64,000 nucleotides of DNA from Sporobolomyces roseus (Eukaryota > Basidiomycota > Microbotryomycetes > Sporidiobolales > Sporidiobolaceae): positions 496,001 through 560,000 of the forward strand of contig JADILM010000002.1 of the NCBI GenBank assembly GCA_016617785.1, written 5' to 3'. The first letter of the stretch is position 1, and each line of letters starts with the position of its first letter. The notes under the pieces are model-generated. The model did no database searches. It saw only the letters and a list, made by a program, of their open reading frames with translations, and was not told where the DNA came from. Below are positions 46,880 through 57,397 of this stretch, in pieces. A program made the position numbers and the translations under genes.

Positions 46880-47172
46880 GTTCGAGTGCTTGCTTGAGAA
46901 GAGCGAATCGAGGTGGAGGGAAGGGAGGCAAGAAACGAATCGTCGAAGTGAGGAGCTCTCCCTCTTGCCCCTCACTCTCAAAGATTGTACAACTAGCCTG
47001 TAGCCCTGAGGATACATTGTAAAACCCCAGTCAGCAAGGTCCGACTCGACTAACAGCTTTCCTCGCGTTGATGCATCGTTGAACTCCTTCGGAACTCTTT
47101 CGTAAGTTGTATCTCTCTCTGACGGATGGAGAGTAACGTTGAACCTTCTTAGCTCCTCCTAGAGTATCTGGC

Positions 47173-49306
47173 ATGAACCCTGCGAGGCCCTCGAGCAGTC
47201 GCATCGAACTGAACTACCCCTCCTCACCTCATTCGCATCTTCGACATCGTTCTCGCTCACCTTCAAACTCGACAAACCCACCTTCGCCTCGACCAGATTC
47301 TCCCATGTTACCCAACAGTCCACTCATCAGATCGGCCAGCTCCTCCTCTGCAGCCGGAGAATCAGCTTTCATCGCTTTCCCACCTCCGAAACCTGATCCC
47401 TCGACAAAGATCCGAACAAACTACCAAGACGATGATCTACCGCCAGAACGACCACATCGACATCATCATACAACATCGAAACATTCCCCTCGTCCAGCTT
47501 TCACGATACCCCTCGTCTTTCGAAGACGGCGGAGATTATTGATCGCTTTCCTTTCGACTCTCTTCGTTCTCTCAGTACTTCGACAAGTCTTTGCCCCTAC
47601 TCTACTTTTAATGAGGTTCAAACTCGTCGATTACGCTTACTCGGAGGTATGGGGGTGGCCACTTGCGCAAAGGGAGTGCGGGTTCAGGAAAGAACCGATG
47701 GTGTTCATCAAAGGGGAACGAGAGGTCTCAATAGTATGGGAGATCGGGAAATGCAGTGTCGGGAAGAAGGTTTGGAGTTTACGATGGAAAGGAGAGGGAG
47801 CTGAGGAATGGAGTACGGTGAACGAGTTGTCATATTCAGAAATGACCCTAGATTACGATGGAGGATCTTTGCGATCCGTCTACTCGACAACCCTCGACCA
47901 GCTCGAAGGAGGTCAGCTTTACTCATACGAGATCCTCAAGCTTCAAGAACCAGTTCGAGAATACTCTTTCCCCTTCGTCGGACCTTCTTCCTCTTCACCT
48001 TCCTCCGCCTCGAAACCTCAAACCCTCCACATAGCCTGCCTAGCCGATAACCAATTCAACCTCCGAACGTTCCACTCCATCCTCTCTCGTGTCCTCTCGA
48101 CCTCTCGTTCCCTCGCATCCAAATTCACTCCCTCTCAGTTCCCAAAACGTCGTCCTCACCTCCTCCTTCACGCCGGAGACAATGTTCAAGGACCACACGA
48201 TCTCGAGCAGTGGCAAACGGATTTCTGGGATCCGCTGACGAAACAATTGAGTTACAATTTGGGGAGTCAAATACCAATGGTTTTAGCTCGAGGGAATCAT
48301 GATTGGGACAAGTCGGGGAAGAATATCTATGTCGGTGGGCTACCGGAGAGGAGGGAATGGGATGAGAAGTCAAGGAAGGAGGGGAAGGAGCTGGATGAGA
48401 AAAGGAGCACTTATTATTCGTTTTCACCGCATAAACGAGTTAGGATTATCGTGCTTGATTCGAATCTCATCAAAGACGATGAGAAACACGCTCAGGAAGA
48501 ATGGCTGGAATGGGAAGTTGGGAGGGAAGAGTGGAAGAGAGCTAGTTTGAGAATCGCATTGGCTCACACGGCACCTTGGATCGAATGGTGGAACAGGAGA
48601 GCTTGGACAGATGGGAAAGAGTGGGCTTGGTGAGCTCGACTGATCTCTGCATACGAATTGTCAAGTCAGCTGATGCAGTATCTCGGTCGAGTCCAGGTCG
48701 ATCTTTGTTCGACATCGACTCACTCCGATTCTCGTCAAAGCCAAATGCACCCTCCTTCTCTCCGGCCACTCTCACTCATACTCCCGCGGCTTCCTTCCGA
48801 CATCCTTCCTTGCAACTTTCACCTCCGAAACCGCTTCACTAAATTCGAAAACTCTGCCATCTCTCGCCCTCGCATCGATCAAAGAACGAAGTTGGGAGAA
48901 ACAAACGTCTGTGCGAGAGAGCGGAGTGATAGAGGAACCAGGAGTGATCAGCATAGTCTATGGGGGATCTGGTGGAAGTCTCGATACGGAACGAGTTGAA
49001 GATTGGGGTTTATTCGAAAAAGGGAAATGGAGTGAAGAATCAGCTCAGTATCATTTTGGATCGATCAGCTTACATCTCGCTGGTGATGATGGGAGTCAAC
49101 CGATACGGACGTTTGATGGCAAGAAGGGGAACAGGGATTGGAGAGGAAAGGGAGAATGGATCTATCGAGCGGAGAGTCTGGAGAGCGAGAGGGAATGTGA
49201 AGCGAGGGGAGGAAAGACGGTGGAAGATTGGATGGAATGGCAGGCTATCGATGTCGATGGCAAGACGAGGGATCGGATAGGCATTGTAGGTAGAGGGTGC
49301 GCATGA
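47173..49306 (+). CDS. Type II membrane purple-acid-phosphatase-like metallophosphoesterase
   Basis: Calcineurin-like phosphoesterase with its catalytic domain outside the cytosol. The N-terminus is a disordered, Pro/Ser-rich cytosolic tail, then a basic stop (RRRRR) and one membrane span (LLIAFLSTLFVLSVL). A beta-rich N-terminal domain includes YSEVWGWPLAQRECGF and GGQLYSYEIL. The metal-binding motifs are CLADNQFN (the usual GDxQ-type site, here ADNQ), LLHAGDNVQG (GDN), VLARGNHDWD (GNHD), ALAHTAPW and, in exon 2 after 48,680, LLLSGHSHSYSRG (GHxH). The tail ends GIVGRGCA. One intron lies near 48,632–48,690. In the first motif the expected GD is replaced by AD, so one metal ligand contact may differ. 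Substrate unknown. Confidence 0.82.
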
Positions 49307-49687
49307 GAAGCAGAGCAACGAATCCCTTTGCTTTCTTCTCGCTCGCTCTCGGCTTCTTGCTTCGTCTCGCTCGCTGATCAACTAGTGCCAGAGGGGATCA
49401 AGAGGTTGTAAGTGGAGTCAACGGGGTGAAGAGCTAGGACCCTCAGATTTGATCGAAGCTCTTGGAACTCGTCGGATTTTCTCCCCTCATCAAAGTCGAT
49501 TTTCCCTCCCTCTTTCTGTTCCCCTCCCTCTCCTCTAAGTATTCTCTAGTCTTCCATCTGAGCGTCGCTCGGGAAGCGATAGCTCTCGTAGTCTGCAAGC
49601 GACTGGCTCGCTGAACATCGTTCCCCTCCACTTCCTCCGACTTCTTCTTTCTCCAGCTCCAACCCTTGTCTACAACTCCTCAACTGC
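49307..49687. other. Intergenic stretch between two plus-strand genes
   Basis: No gene is visible. It holds the 3' end of the metallophosphatase transcript and the promoter of the next gene, with C/T-rich DNA (ccctccctctttctgttcccctccctctcc) near 49510. Confidence 0.35.
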
Positions 49688-50551
49688 ATGACTACTACTC
49701 CACGACCTCTCAAACGACTCAGTGCAAAACAATTACAGAACTTGCCCGTCTTGACAGTTTGCGGTGTGAAAAGTGATTCCCTATTGAAGGTTCGCTTCTC
49801 TTCCTCTCCTCTCTATCCCGTAAGTTGCTGGCTGATAGCGGGAACTTAGCTGAGAACAGGATTATGTGACTGTCGGTCAAGCGGTGGATGCGGGAGTTAT
49901 AACGAGGGATCGGTTGGACACCGTGTGAGTTCCAACTTTTTTCGCAATGAGGCGAGTTTCGCTGAACCTGCATGCTGACGATTTCGTTCGTTACTGGCAG
50001 AAACTTTGTCTTTCTCGACGAGAGGACACGTCGAAGCGCTTACGCTGCACTAAGCGATGGTCTCGCGAAAGAAATGTTGAGGGAGTTCGCAGGATACGAT
50101 CTTCTTTACGTTGCTGTAAGCTCCTCCTTCGCTTCCCCGCTCCTTCGCTTCCCCGCTCCTTCGCTAGTATTTCTCACGAGGTTTGATCGATGAAAGACAG
50201 CGGCGACCTATAGCTCGAATAGCGTTCAGTAGATCAGCTCCTCTCGAACAACCTGTTTTCGAAGAGCGTCAACGAATCTACCTCAAAGAAGAGTTCAAGC
50301 CTGCTTCCTTCTACTCCAGGTCCTCTTTCTCGACATATCGCGACAACAAGCTTCGCCTTCCAGAGCTGGTGAACCCGATACCGCAATGTTCGGAGGAGGA
50401 AGACGACAAGGCTCTCGTCGCAGGTTTGCACTCCTCTCTCCCGCTTCTCCTGTTCACGCGCTCACTGACCACTCTACCTCTCCTCCCAGGTACCTCGCAG
50501 GATCCGCCTCTCGTTTGTCCCGAATGTCGGCGCCTCTACTTCGCATTCTAG
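49688..50551 (+). CDS. Hypothetical protein with a C-terminal CPEC motif
   Basis: I do not recognise the family. Exons 49688–49789, 49860–49924, 50001–50115, 50201–50423 and 50490–50551 join in frame to 188 codons plus stop, with canonical splice sites. The product begins MTTTPRPLKRLSAKQLQNLP. It contains DYVTVGQAVDAGVITRDRL, FLDERTRRSAYAALSDGLAK, EMLREFAGYDLLYVARRPIA and YLKEEFKPASFYSR. It ends LVCPECRRLYFAF, where CPEC could be half of a zinc site. No signal peptide or membrane span. Intron 3 contains a small tandem repeat. Confidence 0.65.
50125..50165. repeat. 16-base tandem repeat, 2.6 copies, inside an intron
   Basis: The unit tccttcgcttccccgc occurs twice exactly (50125–50140, 50141–50156) with a further nine-base start. 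It lies in the polypyrimidine part of intron 3 of the flanking hypothetical gene, before its branch-site region. Confidence 0.9.
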
Positions 50552-50922
50552 ACTTTATACCTATCTCTGATCAATCCGCTTTCGCCTGGACCTTCATCGA
50601 GTCCCCCACAGGGAGGGCTATCTACTGCTTCATGTATTGAGTATCTATCTGTTGGGCTGTGGTGTGCTGGGAATCAGAGAATCGTCGTCTTTGGGAAGAA
50701 TCAAGGGTCATTGAGCATATTTTGGGTTTCTGGGCTGTATAGTTTACGGGGTACATTCTGTAACGATGCTGTTAGGACACAGCGTCCCTCGGACGGCTTC
50801 GCTCACAGCGCAGAGAGATCTATTGTCATATCAATGGTACTGCGATTGTTTCGGGTCAGTCGATCATTCTCTACTTCTTATCCGCCCTATCGCTCCCATA
50901 TCTGGTCTCTGGAGATCCTTTC
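50552..50922. other. Region upstream of the truncated lipase copy
   Basis: No intact gene is recognised. One plus-strand frame stays open from about 50810 through the breakpoint at 50923 into the lipase-derived exon, with a hydrophobic stretch (SIILYFLSALSLPYLV), but it has no similarity to the intact lipase and no convincing start. It could be a chimeric exon or chance. Confidence 0.35.
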
Positions 50923-51980
50923 ATCGTTCTCGTCTTCAAAGGTACGGTCTTCACTTCTTTTGGCGAGATCGGTGAGCTTGAACTGACAGAGGAGTTGAGA
51001 GTGAAATTAGGCACTGGTCCTCAGAACTTCGCAGAGTTCCTAGTAGACGCCACGATCAATCGAGTTCCAGGTGGAGTGTTCTTCGGCTCTCGAGTCACCG
51101 TACATCAGGGCTTCTACACTAGTCTCTTCATGACGAATGATTCAGATCGTCGTTCTGGAACTGATGCTTACGGTGAGCTTGAGCTCTCCTCTCTCTCCTC
51201 TTGAACACTCGAGCTTACCCTCGCCGCTTGAGAGATAGGTACTATCGTTCGTACTCTTCGTCACACCGCTACGAGGATGAAACAAGAACTCGCAAATGAT
51301 CGTGGTCTCGAATTGGCTCAAGTTGACGATATTCCTCTTTGGGTCGCTGTGAGTCTCTCTCTACTCTCGACATTCTCACTCTACTGAGCTCACTAACACT
51401 CTCTATTGAACTTTATAGGATCACTCGCTTGGATCTGCACTCGCTTCACTCTGTTACGCGAGGTTCCTTCGTTCTCCACAAGATCTCGGAACCGATTTGA
51501 TTCTCAAAGATTGTTACTCGTTTGGTACTCCTCGTCTCGGAGATGGTGATTTCGTTTCAGCTTTCGAAGAGGTGAACTTCTCTCTCTTACTACTCGAGAT
51601 CTTGAGATCTTTACTGATTGAATTGCGTTTGACTGTATAGTCGATCGTTACTCCTCGTGATCGTCCCAACATCCTTTGGAGGGTTCAAAATCACCTCGAC
51701 GTCGTCACGATGGTTCCACCTGGATTAGCCGACAATGAATCTGGTCGAGCTACTCTCTCCTCCGTGTCGGTTCTCAACTATGGCCATATCTCCGCCTCGA
51801 TGGTTCTACGTCCTTTCCAACTTGGTCTCCCTTTCCCTCTCTCCTTCTTCTCTCGATCGAAACGTGCGAAATCTTATCGAGTCGACGAACCCGGTTCTTT
51901 CCACGAAGCAGTTTCAGTTCAAATCGCCGACGAAACTTACCAAGGAGGATTCGAAACTAGCCGAGCTTCCGCCGCTACTC
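50923..51980 (+). repeat. Left arm of the diverged lipase inverted repeat
   Basis: About 1058 bases reverse-complementary to 54740–55822. The paired-coordinate sum drifts from 106745 at the outer edge to 106720 at the inner edge, so small insertions or deletions totalling 25 bases, plus scattered substitutions, have accumulated. Substitutions are denser in introns than in exons. Confidence 0.88.
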
Positions 51981-52081
51981 ACAGTTCTCGCGGCTGTCAT
52001 CCTATCCTGAGGCGACCTTGTGAGATAGAGGGGAGTTTCAAAGTAGCCCAACTGATCGAGTATAGTACGAACAAGACCTGA
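50923..52081 (+). pseudogene. Truncated class 3 lipase copy with altered GxSxG motif
   Basis: From DPFIVLVFKG to the codons for GGFETSRASAAT this copies the middle of the intact lipase gene at 55822–54740, introns included. The N-terminal membrane part is absent. After 51980 the sequence leaves the lipase and runs into an unrelated end at 52081. Splice sites and frame are still usable, for example GTGPQNFAEFLVDATINR and MVPPGLADNESGRATLS. However the nucleophile motif reads DHSLG instead of GHSLG (G to A change at 51421), which should harm the oxyanion turn. SIVTPRD replaces SIATPRD and RVDEPG replaces RVDESG. A translated product is possible but probably inactive. Confidence 0.85.
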
Positions 52082-52185
52082 CAAAACAAGCTCGAATACA
52101 AATCCCAATATTCCCTTGACAATGCGAGCGATTCCTGAGAGGAGAACGAGACAAAGTTATAGCAAGCAAGCAACTCTAGTATGCA

Positions 52186-53882
52186 TCAAACTGGAGATCC
52201 ACGAGATGAAGGAGGATCTTGAGCTTCGGAAGTTGATTCTTCGACGCTTTGAACGACTTCAACGCTTGCGAGGGGTGGAACATTCGGAAGTGAAGGACTG
52301 TTGGTGTCGTCGACAGTACCAAACTCGCCGCAGATGTAGCTTGTCGTCGTTCGTCGTTCAGCGCCTGAATTGGGTTGGGTCGATCCGGGAATACTCGAAA
52401 TGAGAAGTTGAGAACGAAGGCTGTGTACGAGTCGACATCTACAGAACACGCTCCTTGTGAGCTTGTAGAGAGGAGAGCAGAAGAGGATAGAAGAGAAGAC
52501 TTACACGATCGTTGTAGTTCCGACAGAGGCGATCGAGAGGAAGAGAGGACCAAGTAGAGGTTCGTTGACGACGCTGAGAGTACAACGAGTATATCAATGA
52601 GAGTCTGCTGGAAAACTTGACAAACTAGAGAGCTTACAAGAGAATCAATCTACGAAAGACTCAATTGCGAAGGTTAGCCCGAAACTCACTTGTGAGAAGA
52701 AGCGCGAGAGAGCTCACGCGGTGAGGTAGATAGCAAGGATGAGGAGTTGGAACTAATAAGATAAGTATGAAGTGTAAGCAAAGAATCTCGAGGAGAAAGC
52801 GAAATCAAAGCTCACTCTTGCTCCATCTCTCCAGAAGATCAAAAGAAGAGGAACCCTTGAAGCTTTACTTTCTTTAGCATCGTGATATCGTGAAGCACCT
52901 TTGTAGACGATCAAGGAGAGTAGGATCGCTGAAATGAGAATGATTGGAACCCCTAAGAGCGAAGAGAAAAATGAGCGAGTCAGTAAAGTCGCGACTCGAC
53001 GATAGCGAATCAGTGCGTACAGTAAAGAGCGACCTCCCAGAGACGATCGCTGTAGTAGACAAAAGAGGGTATCAGCTGTCATCCTTCCCGAGAGCCAGGA
53101 GGAAGGACACGAACGGATTCGGCGAAGGATAGCAACCCAAAATTCCTTCAGGAACTTCCGCACCCTGCGAACGACAGATTCGACGTAAGCTAGCGTCGGT
53201 GAGAGTCACAGATAAGAGGAAGAGACAGCTCACATGCCATTTTGAAACGATATAGAATTGGAGGACTACGGTGAGAAGAACGAAGAACGATAGAAGGAGA
53301 AGGATCGATCGATTAAAGCTGTAGATGGCGAGAACTCTGTCGAGGCTCTCCCACGACGTCAGTATCTTCGGCTACGATGATTTGCGAGAGTGAAGCGTAC
53401 CGGTACGAGCGAATCAAGAGTCCGAAAGTACTCGCTAAAGTCGATCAGGGTCGAAATCCGTCAGAATGTGAGCTTTCGGGACTTCGAGCAACGGTCGAGC
53501 TTACCGAGTGTAGCGAGAGCGAGAACGGCTCTAGCGAGATGAGTGCACGTGTTGGAATCGCTGAGTACGCGAGAAGTGTTGGTTGCGACGAGTAAAGCTC
53601 CAGTTGCGAGTCCGAGATACCTCGTGAGTAGGTAACACCATTTGAGTGCAGTCGATCGAGCTCTCCCTATACAGTCCATCAAGGTTAGCACAATGGAGGG
53701 CGAGAGAGAGGAGAGGGACACTAACAAATTATCAAAACTTCGACCCTTAAACAGAGTAAAGTATCCCAAAGCGCTACCGAGAGGAGCGCTACAGCGGTGT
53801 AGTCGGCAGCTAGAGCTAGACTTGCGTCCTTCGCATCTTGATCTGAATACTGAGAAGGAAGGGAAGAGAGATTGACACCCAT
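52186..53882 (-). CDS. Basidiomycete seven-span membrane protein, DUF6533-like
   Basis: The start MGVNLSSLPSQYSDQDAKDA leads to ADYTAVALLSVALWDTLLCL and, across the first intron, RVEVLIIWRARSTALKW. This is the pattern D-x-LL-x-L-xx-E-V-xxx-W of the N-terminal segment common in basidiomycete multi-pass proteins. Further spans include YLLTRYLGLATGALLVATN, then VPIILISAILLSLIVYKGAS near 52930. A YHDAKES-like loop and FLSIASVGTTTIV follow. The soluble tail starts after SRLVHSLRSQLLI-like sequence and ends AQDPPSSRGSPV. The family has no assigned function. At least seven introns. It lies alone in the spacer between two inverted lipase copies. Confidence 0.72.
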
Positions 53883-54448
53883 TCTTGAAGGAGAGTCGAG
53901 TAGTCGGATGAGAGGGTGAACTGAGTCGGTTCGACTTCAGCTAGCTTTGGAGAGTCGATCAAAAGTGAATAGAAGGGAAGAGAGAAGCATAGAGAGCTCC
54001 AGAGGGAAAGGGAAGGAGAAAGAAGGAAGGGACCTCGGAATGATTTTCACGAATCTCGGGTTTTGGCATTCTGGATTCACCAAGAGACTGAGCACCGAGA
54101 GTACAGCAGTCGACAGGGAGTCTGTTGTAGATCGAGGGGAGAGAGAGGAGTCGAAGAGAAGAGACAGTTTTTCGTCAGGAACTGACAACTTTCGAAATCC
54201 TCTCGCTCTCTGTTGCCAAAGTCACATTTGAAAGCGAGACAAGCGGTAGCATGGTATTGAACGACGAAACAAAAAGTGGTAAAGCACAACTAGAGAGAGA
54301 GAGAGAGGGGTAAAACTGATGAGGGTATTAGGGGGTGGGAACAAAAACGAAAACGACAAAAGAGACTTGAGATGACAACTCCCTACTTCCTCCTATTCTT
54401 TACATGTTTTGTGACAAGCGATGATTGATTGATGTGTTGTTGTTGTTT
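53883..54448. other. Intergenic stretch upstream of the DUF6533-like gene
   Basis: No gene is visible. It should contain the promoter of the DUF6533-like gene and the 3' untranslated region of the lipase gene. A GA run lies at 54293–54307. The frame that reads on past the last lipase donor into this region is intron read-through and not coding. Confidence 0.4.
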
Positions 54449-57030
54449 TCAAGCGAGAGTTTCTGAAGAAGCCGAGGAATTGAGAGCTGCTTGTTGTTGA
54501 TGAAGAGTAGCAGTCGATTGCATCAAGTCGAGGTCGGCGAGATAAGCAGCGGGGACTACGACGTTCCGAGTGGAAGGAGTCAGTCACGAGTGAGAGAAAG
54601 ATAGAGAGAAAGAGTGACTTACAGTGATCGTAGAGAGGAGCAGGGAGAAGGTTGAGCGAGTTCAAAGGGTTCTTCCAATCCCTCTTTGCGTGTTCGAAAG
54701 CAGCGATAGACCTCTTCATCCTTGAAGGAACGTATCCGAGAGTAGCGGCCGAAGCTTGACTAGTTTCGAATCCTCCTTGGTAAGTTTCGTCGGCGATTTG
54801 AACTGAGACTGCTTCGTGGAAAGAACCGGATTCGTCGACTCGATAAGATTTCGCACGTTTTGAACGAGAGAAGAAGGAGAGAGGGAAAGGGAGACCGAGT
54901 TGGAAAGGACGTAGAACCATAGAGGCGGAGATATGGCCATAATTGAGAACCGACACGGAGGAGAGAGTAGCTCGACCAGATTCATTGTCGGCTAATCCAG
55001 GTGGAACCATCGTGACGACGTCGAGGTGATTTTGAACCCTCCAGAGGATATTGGGACGATCACGAGGAGTAGCGATCGACTATACAGTCAATACGCATTT
55101 CAATCAGTTTCACAAAGATCTCGAGTAGTAAGAGAGAGAGAAGTTTCAAACTCACCTCTTCGAAAGCTGAAACGAAATCACCATCTCCGAGACGAGGAGT
55201 ACCAAACGAGTAACAATCTTTGAGAATCAAATCGGTTCCGAGATCTTGAGGAGAACGAAGGAACCTTGCGTAACAGAGTGAAGCGAGTGCAGATCCAAGC
55301 GAGTGACCCTATACAGTTTAATCGAGATTGTCGGTGAGATCAGTAGAGTGAGAGTGGAGAGAGTAGAGAGAGACTGACAGCGACCCAAAGAGGAATATCG
55401 TCAACTTGAGCCAATTCGAGACCACGATCGTTTGCTAGTTCTTGCTTCATCCTCGTAGCGGTGTGACGAAGAGTACGAACGATAGTACCTATCTCTCAAG
55501 CGGCGAGGGTAAGCTCGAGTGTTCAAGAGGAGAGAGAGGAGAGCTCAAGCTCACCGTAAGCATCAGTTCCAGAACGACGATCTGAATCATTCGTCATGAA
55601 GAGACTAGTATAGAATCCCTGATGTACGGTGACTCGAGAGCCGAAGAACACTCCACCTGGAACTCGATTGATCGTGGCGTCCACGAGGAACTCTGCGAAG
55701 TTTTGAGGACCAGTACCTAATTCAATTCACTCTCAACTCGTTTGTCAGCTCTCGAGCTCTCTGATCTCGCCAAGAGAAGTGTAGAGCGTACCTTTGAAGA
55801 CGAGAACGATGAAAGGATCTTCATGAGTAGCAGTCGAGGTGTAAAAGATTGAAGCGAAAGGTCCTCCTCCAGTCGTACCCAATTCTGAAACTCCTTCGTA
55901 ATTGAATCCCCAAATCGAAGCCTACACACTCCACTTTGTCAGTTATCGTCAAGTCGAGTCAGACAGCAAAGAGAGAGTGTAGCTCACTTGTTCTCTGATG
56001 ACCTCTTCAGATTTATTCAATTCCATTTCTGCTTCATTCAATAACCTGTTCCTCTTTGCCGTATCATTCTTGACTCGTTGAGCTTGTTGAGTGAGTTGAG
56101 TAGCAGTGTAGACGTAAGAATCTTTGCGTTCGTAGACGAGGGCCGACATGAGGAGTAAAGTCTTTGCGAGAGGAATTGAAAAGATGCGAACACTGTTCAA
56201 TACGAGTGATCCTTTTGAGTCAGTAAGACAGTTCTCAATGACGGAGTGAGGTGATGGTGAAATGAGAAAGTGAGGACGTGAGAAAGAGAGAAAGAGAGGG
56301 AGGGAACAAGCGGGAATAGAAAGGAGAGACAGAGAGAGAGGGAAAGCTCACGTCTTCGCAACTCCGAACATTGGGTTCTCATCGTTTATATCAGCACCAG
56401 GAGGGATAGTAGTACGGTCTATGATTCGTCCTAACGAGTCAGCTCGAATGGAAAAGAGAGAAGAGAGAGAGGTTTGAACTGACATTTTCCAGCGAGCATT
56501 GGTTTCGCAGATTGAATCGCTTCATTACTAGCAGCACCAAAGATACCAGGATTCGCCTGTCGTCAAGTTGTTATCAGTACATTCTCAAGAGAGAGAAGAG
56601 AGAGAGAGAGAGAGGGGAGACTCACCCAATTGACCATTGAATAACCGTTTGCGAATTTCTCAGAGATTGATTCAATAATCTTTCCACCTCCACTGATACC
56701 AGCCAACCAGAAGATCGCAGTGAAAACGGCTAAGCCAGTCCACACAACTGGATAGATGATGAGAGCAGCGGTAGTTGAAAGTGGATCGATCAAGATTGAA
56801 GCGGGAGAAGTGATAAAAGTCCAAATCCAACTAATGAGAGTATTCCACATGTACAACGCGAACGCCAAAGGTACACTTTGTTTCGCGCGTTGAACATAGG
56901 AGAGCTTTGAATGATCCGAGATTGAAAGTTGCGAAAGTTCGGCCGTGTGAGCAGTGGAAGCGGTGAAATTCGAAGTAGCAATCTTCTTCTTTGATGAGGA
57001 TTTGCGTTTCTCGAGAGTAGGTTTCTCCAT
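54449..57030 (-). CDS. Class 3 (alpha/beta-hydrolase) lipase with N-terminal membrane spans
   Basis: Probable membrane-bound triacylglycerol or phospholipid lipase. The N-terminus is basic (MEKPTLEKRKSSSKKKIATS), then two hydrophobic segments (SVPLAFALYMWNTLISWIW; ALIIYPVVWTGLAVFTAIFW). A soluble domain holds ADINDENPMFGVAKT, FSIPLAKTLLLMSALVYER, ASIWGFNYEGVSELGTTGGG, FIVLVFKGTGPQNFAEFLVD (lipase-3 oxyanion region) and VHQGFY. The nucleophile elbow is GHSLGSALASLCYARF. YSFGTPRLGDGDFVSAF and QNHLDVVTMVPP, likely near the catalytic Asp, come after it. The last exon gives HFPAAYLADLDLMQ and ends ASSETLA. About twelve introns. Its middle part is duplicated in inverted orientation 2.8 kb away, and the membrane-exon end is echoed at the window's left edge. 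Confidence 0.87.
54740..55822 (-). repeat. Right arm of the diverged lipase inverted repeat
   Basis: This is the parental arm, embedded in the intact lipase gene: it covers the exons from DPFIVLVFKG to SQASAAT. The arm ends fall inside exons at both sides and not at splice sites, so the duplication was a DNA event with random ends. Confidence 0.88.
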
Positions 57031-57397
57031 CTGTAGTTAGTGAAAGAGAGATCAGCGAGTGTGAGAAAGGGGAAAGGGCAAGATAGAAGAGAGAGAAGTG
57101 GGGTTGAAATCCTCCTCTCCAGTCCCTAATGAGTGGGTGAGTGCTTACCTTTACTATTACTCTCGGACTTGCGATCGTCCGAAGTGAGAAAAAAAGTGAA
57201 GTGAAGAGGAGAGAAGAGAGAAAGTGGGCATGTTCATCTCTGCTCCCGAATTTCGCATGTATTCAAATCGGAGCAAAGTGATCTCCAGTCCGACGCATTG
57301 ACCCCTCTCTCTCTCTCGCGTGACCTTGTCCCTTCTCCCTTCTCAAAACGACGAGAGAGACTGAATATGCTGATGATAACAACTGCAACTTGACTGA
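57031..57397. other. Upstream region of the lipase gene
   Basis: No gene is visible. The stretch should hold the lipase promoter and the end of the PPR transcript. It is purine-rich (agagaagagagaaagtggg near 57210), with a CT run at about 57305–57318. Confidence 0.35.

Noticed and set aside
54393..55010. Lipase reading frame continuing to 54393
   Set aside because: It reads through a canonical intron (gtaagt donor). Splicing gives HFPAAYLADLDLMQ and a stop at 54449, a more protein-like end.
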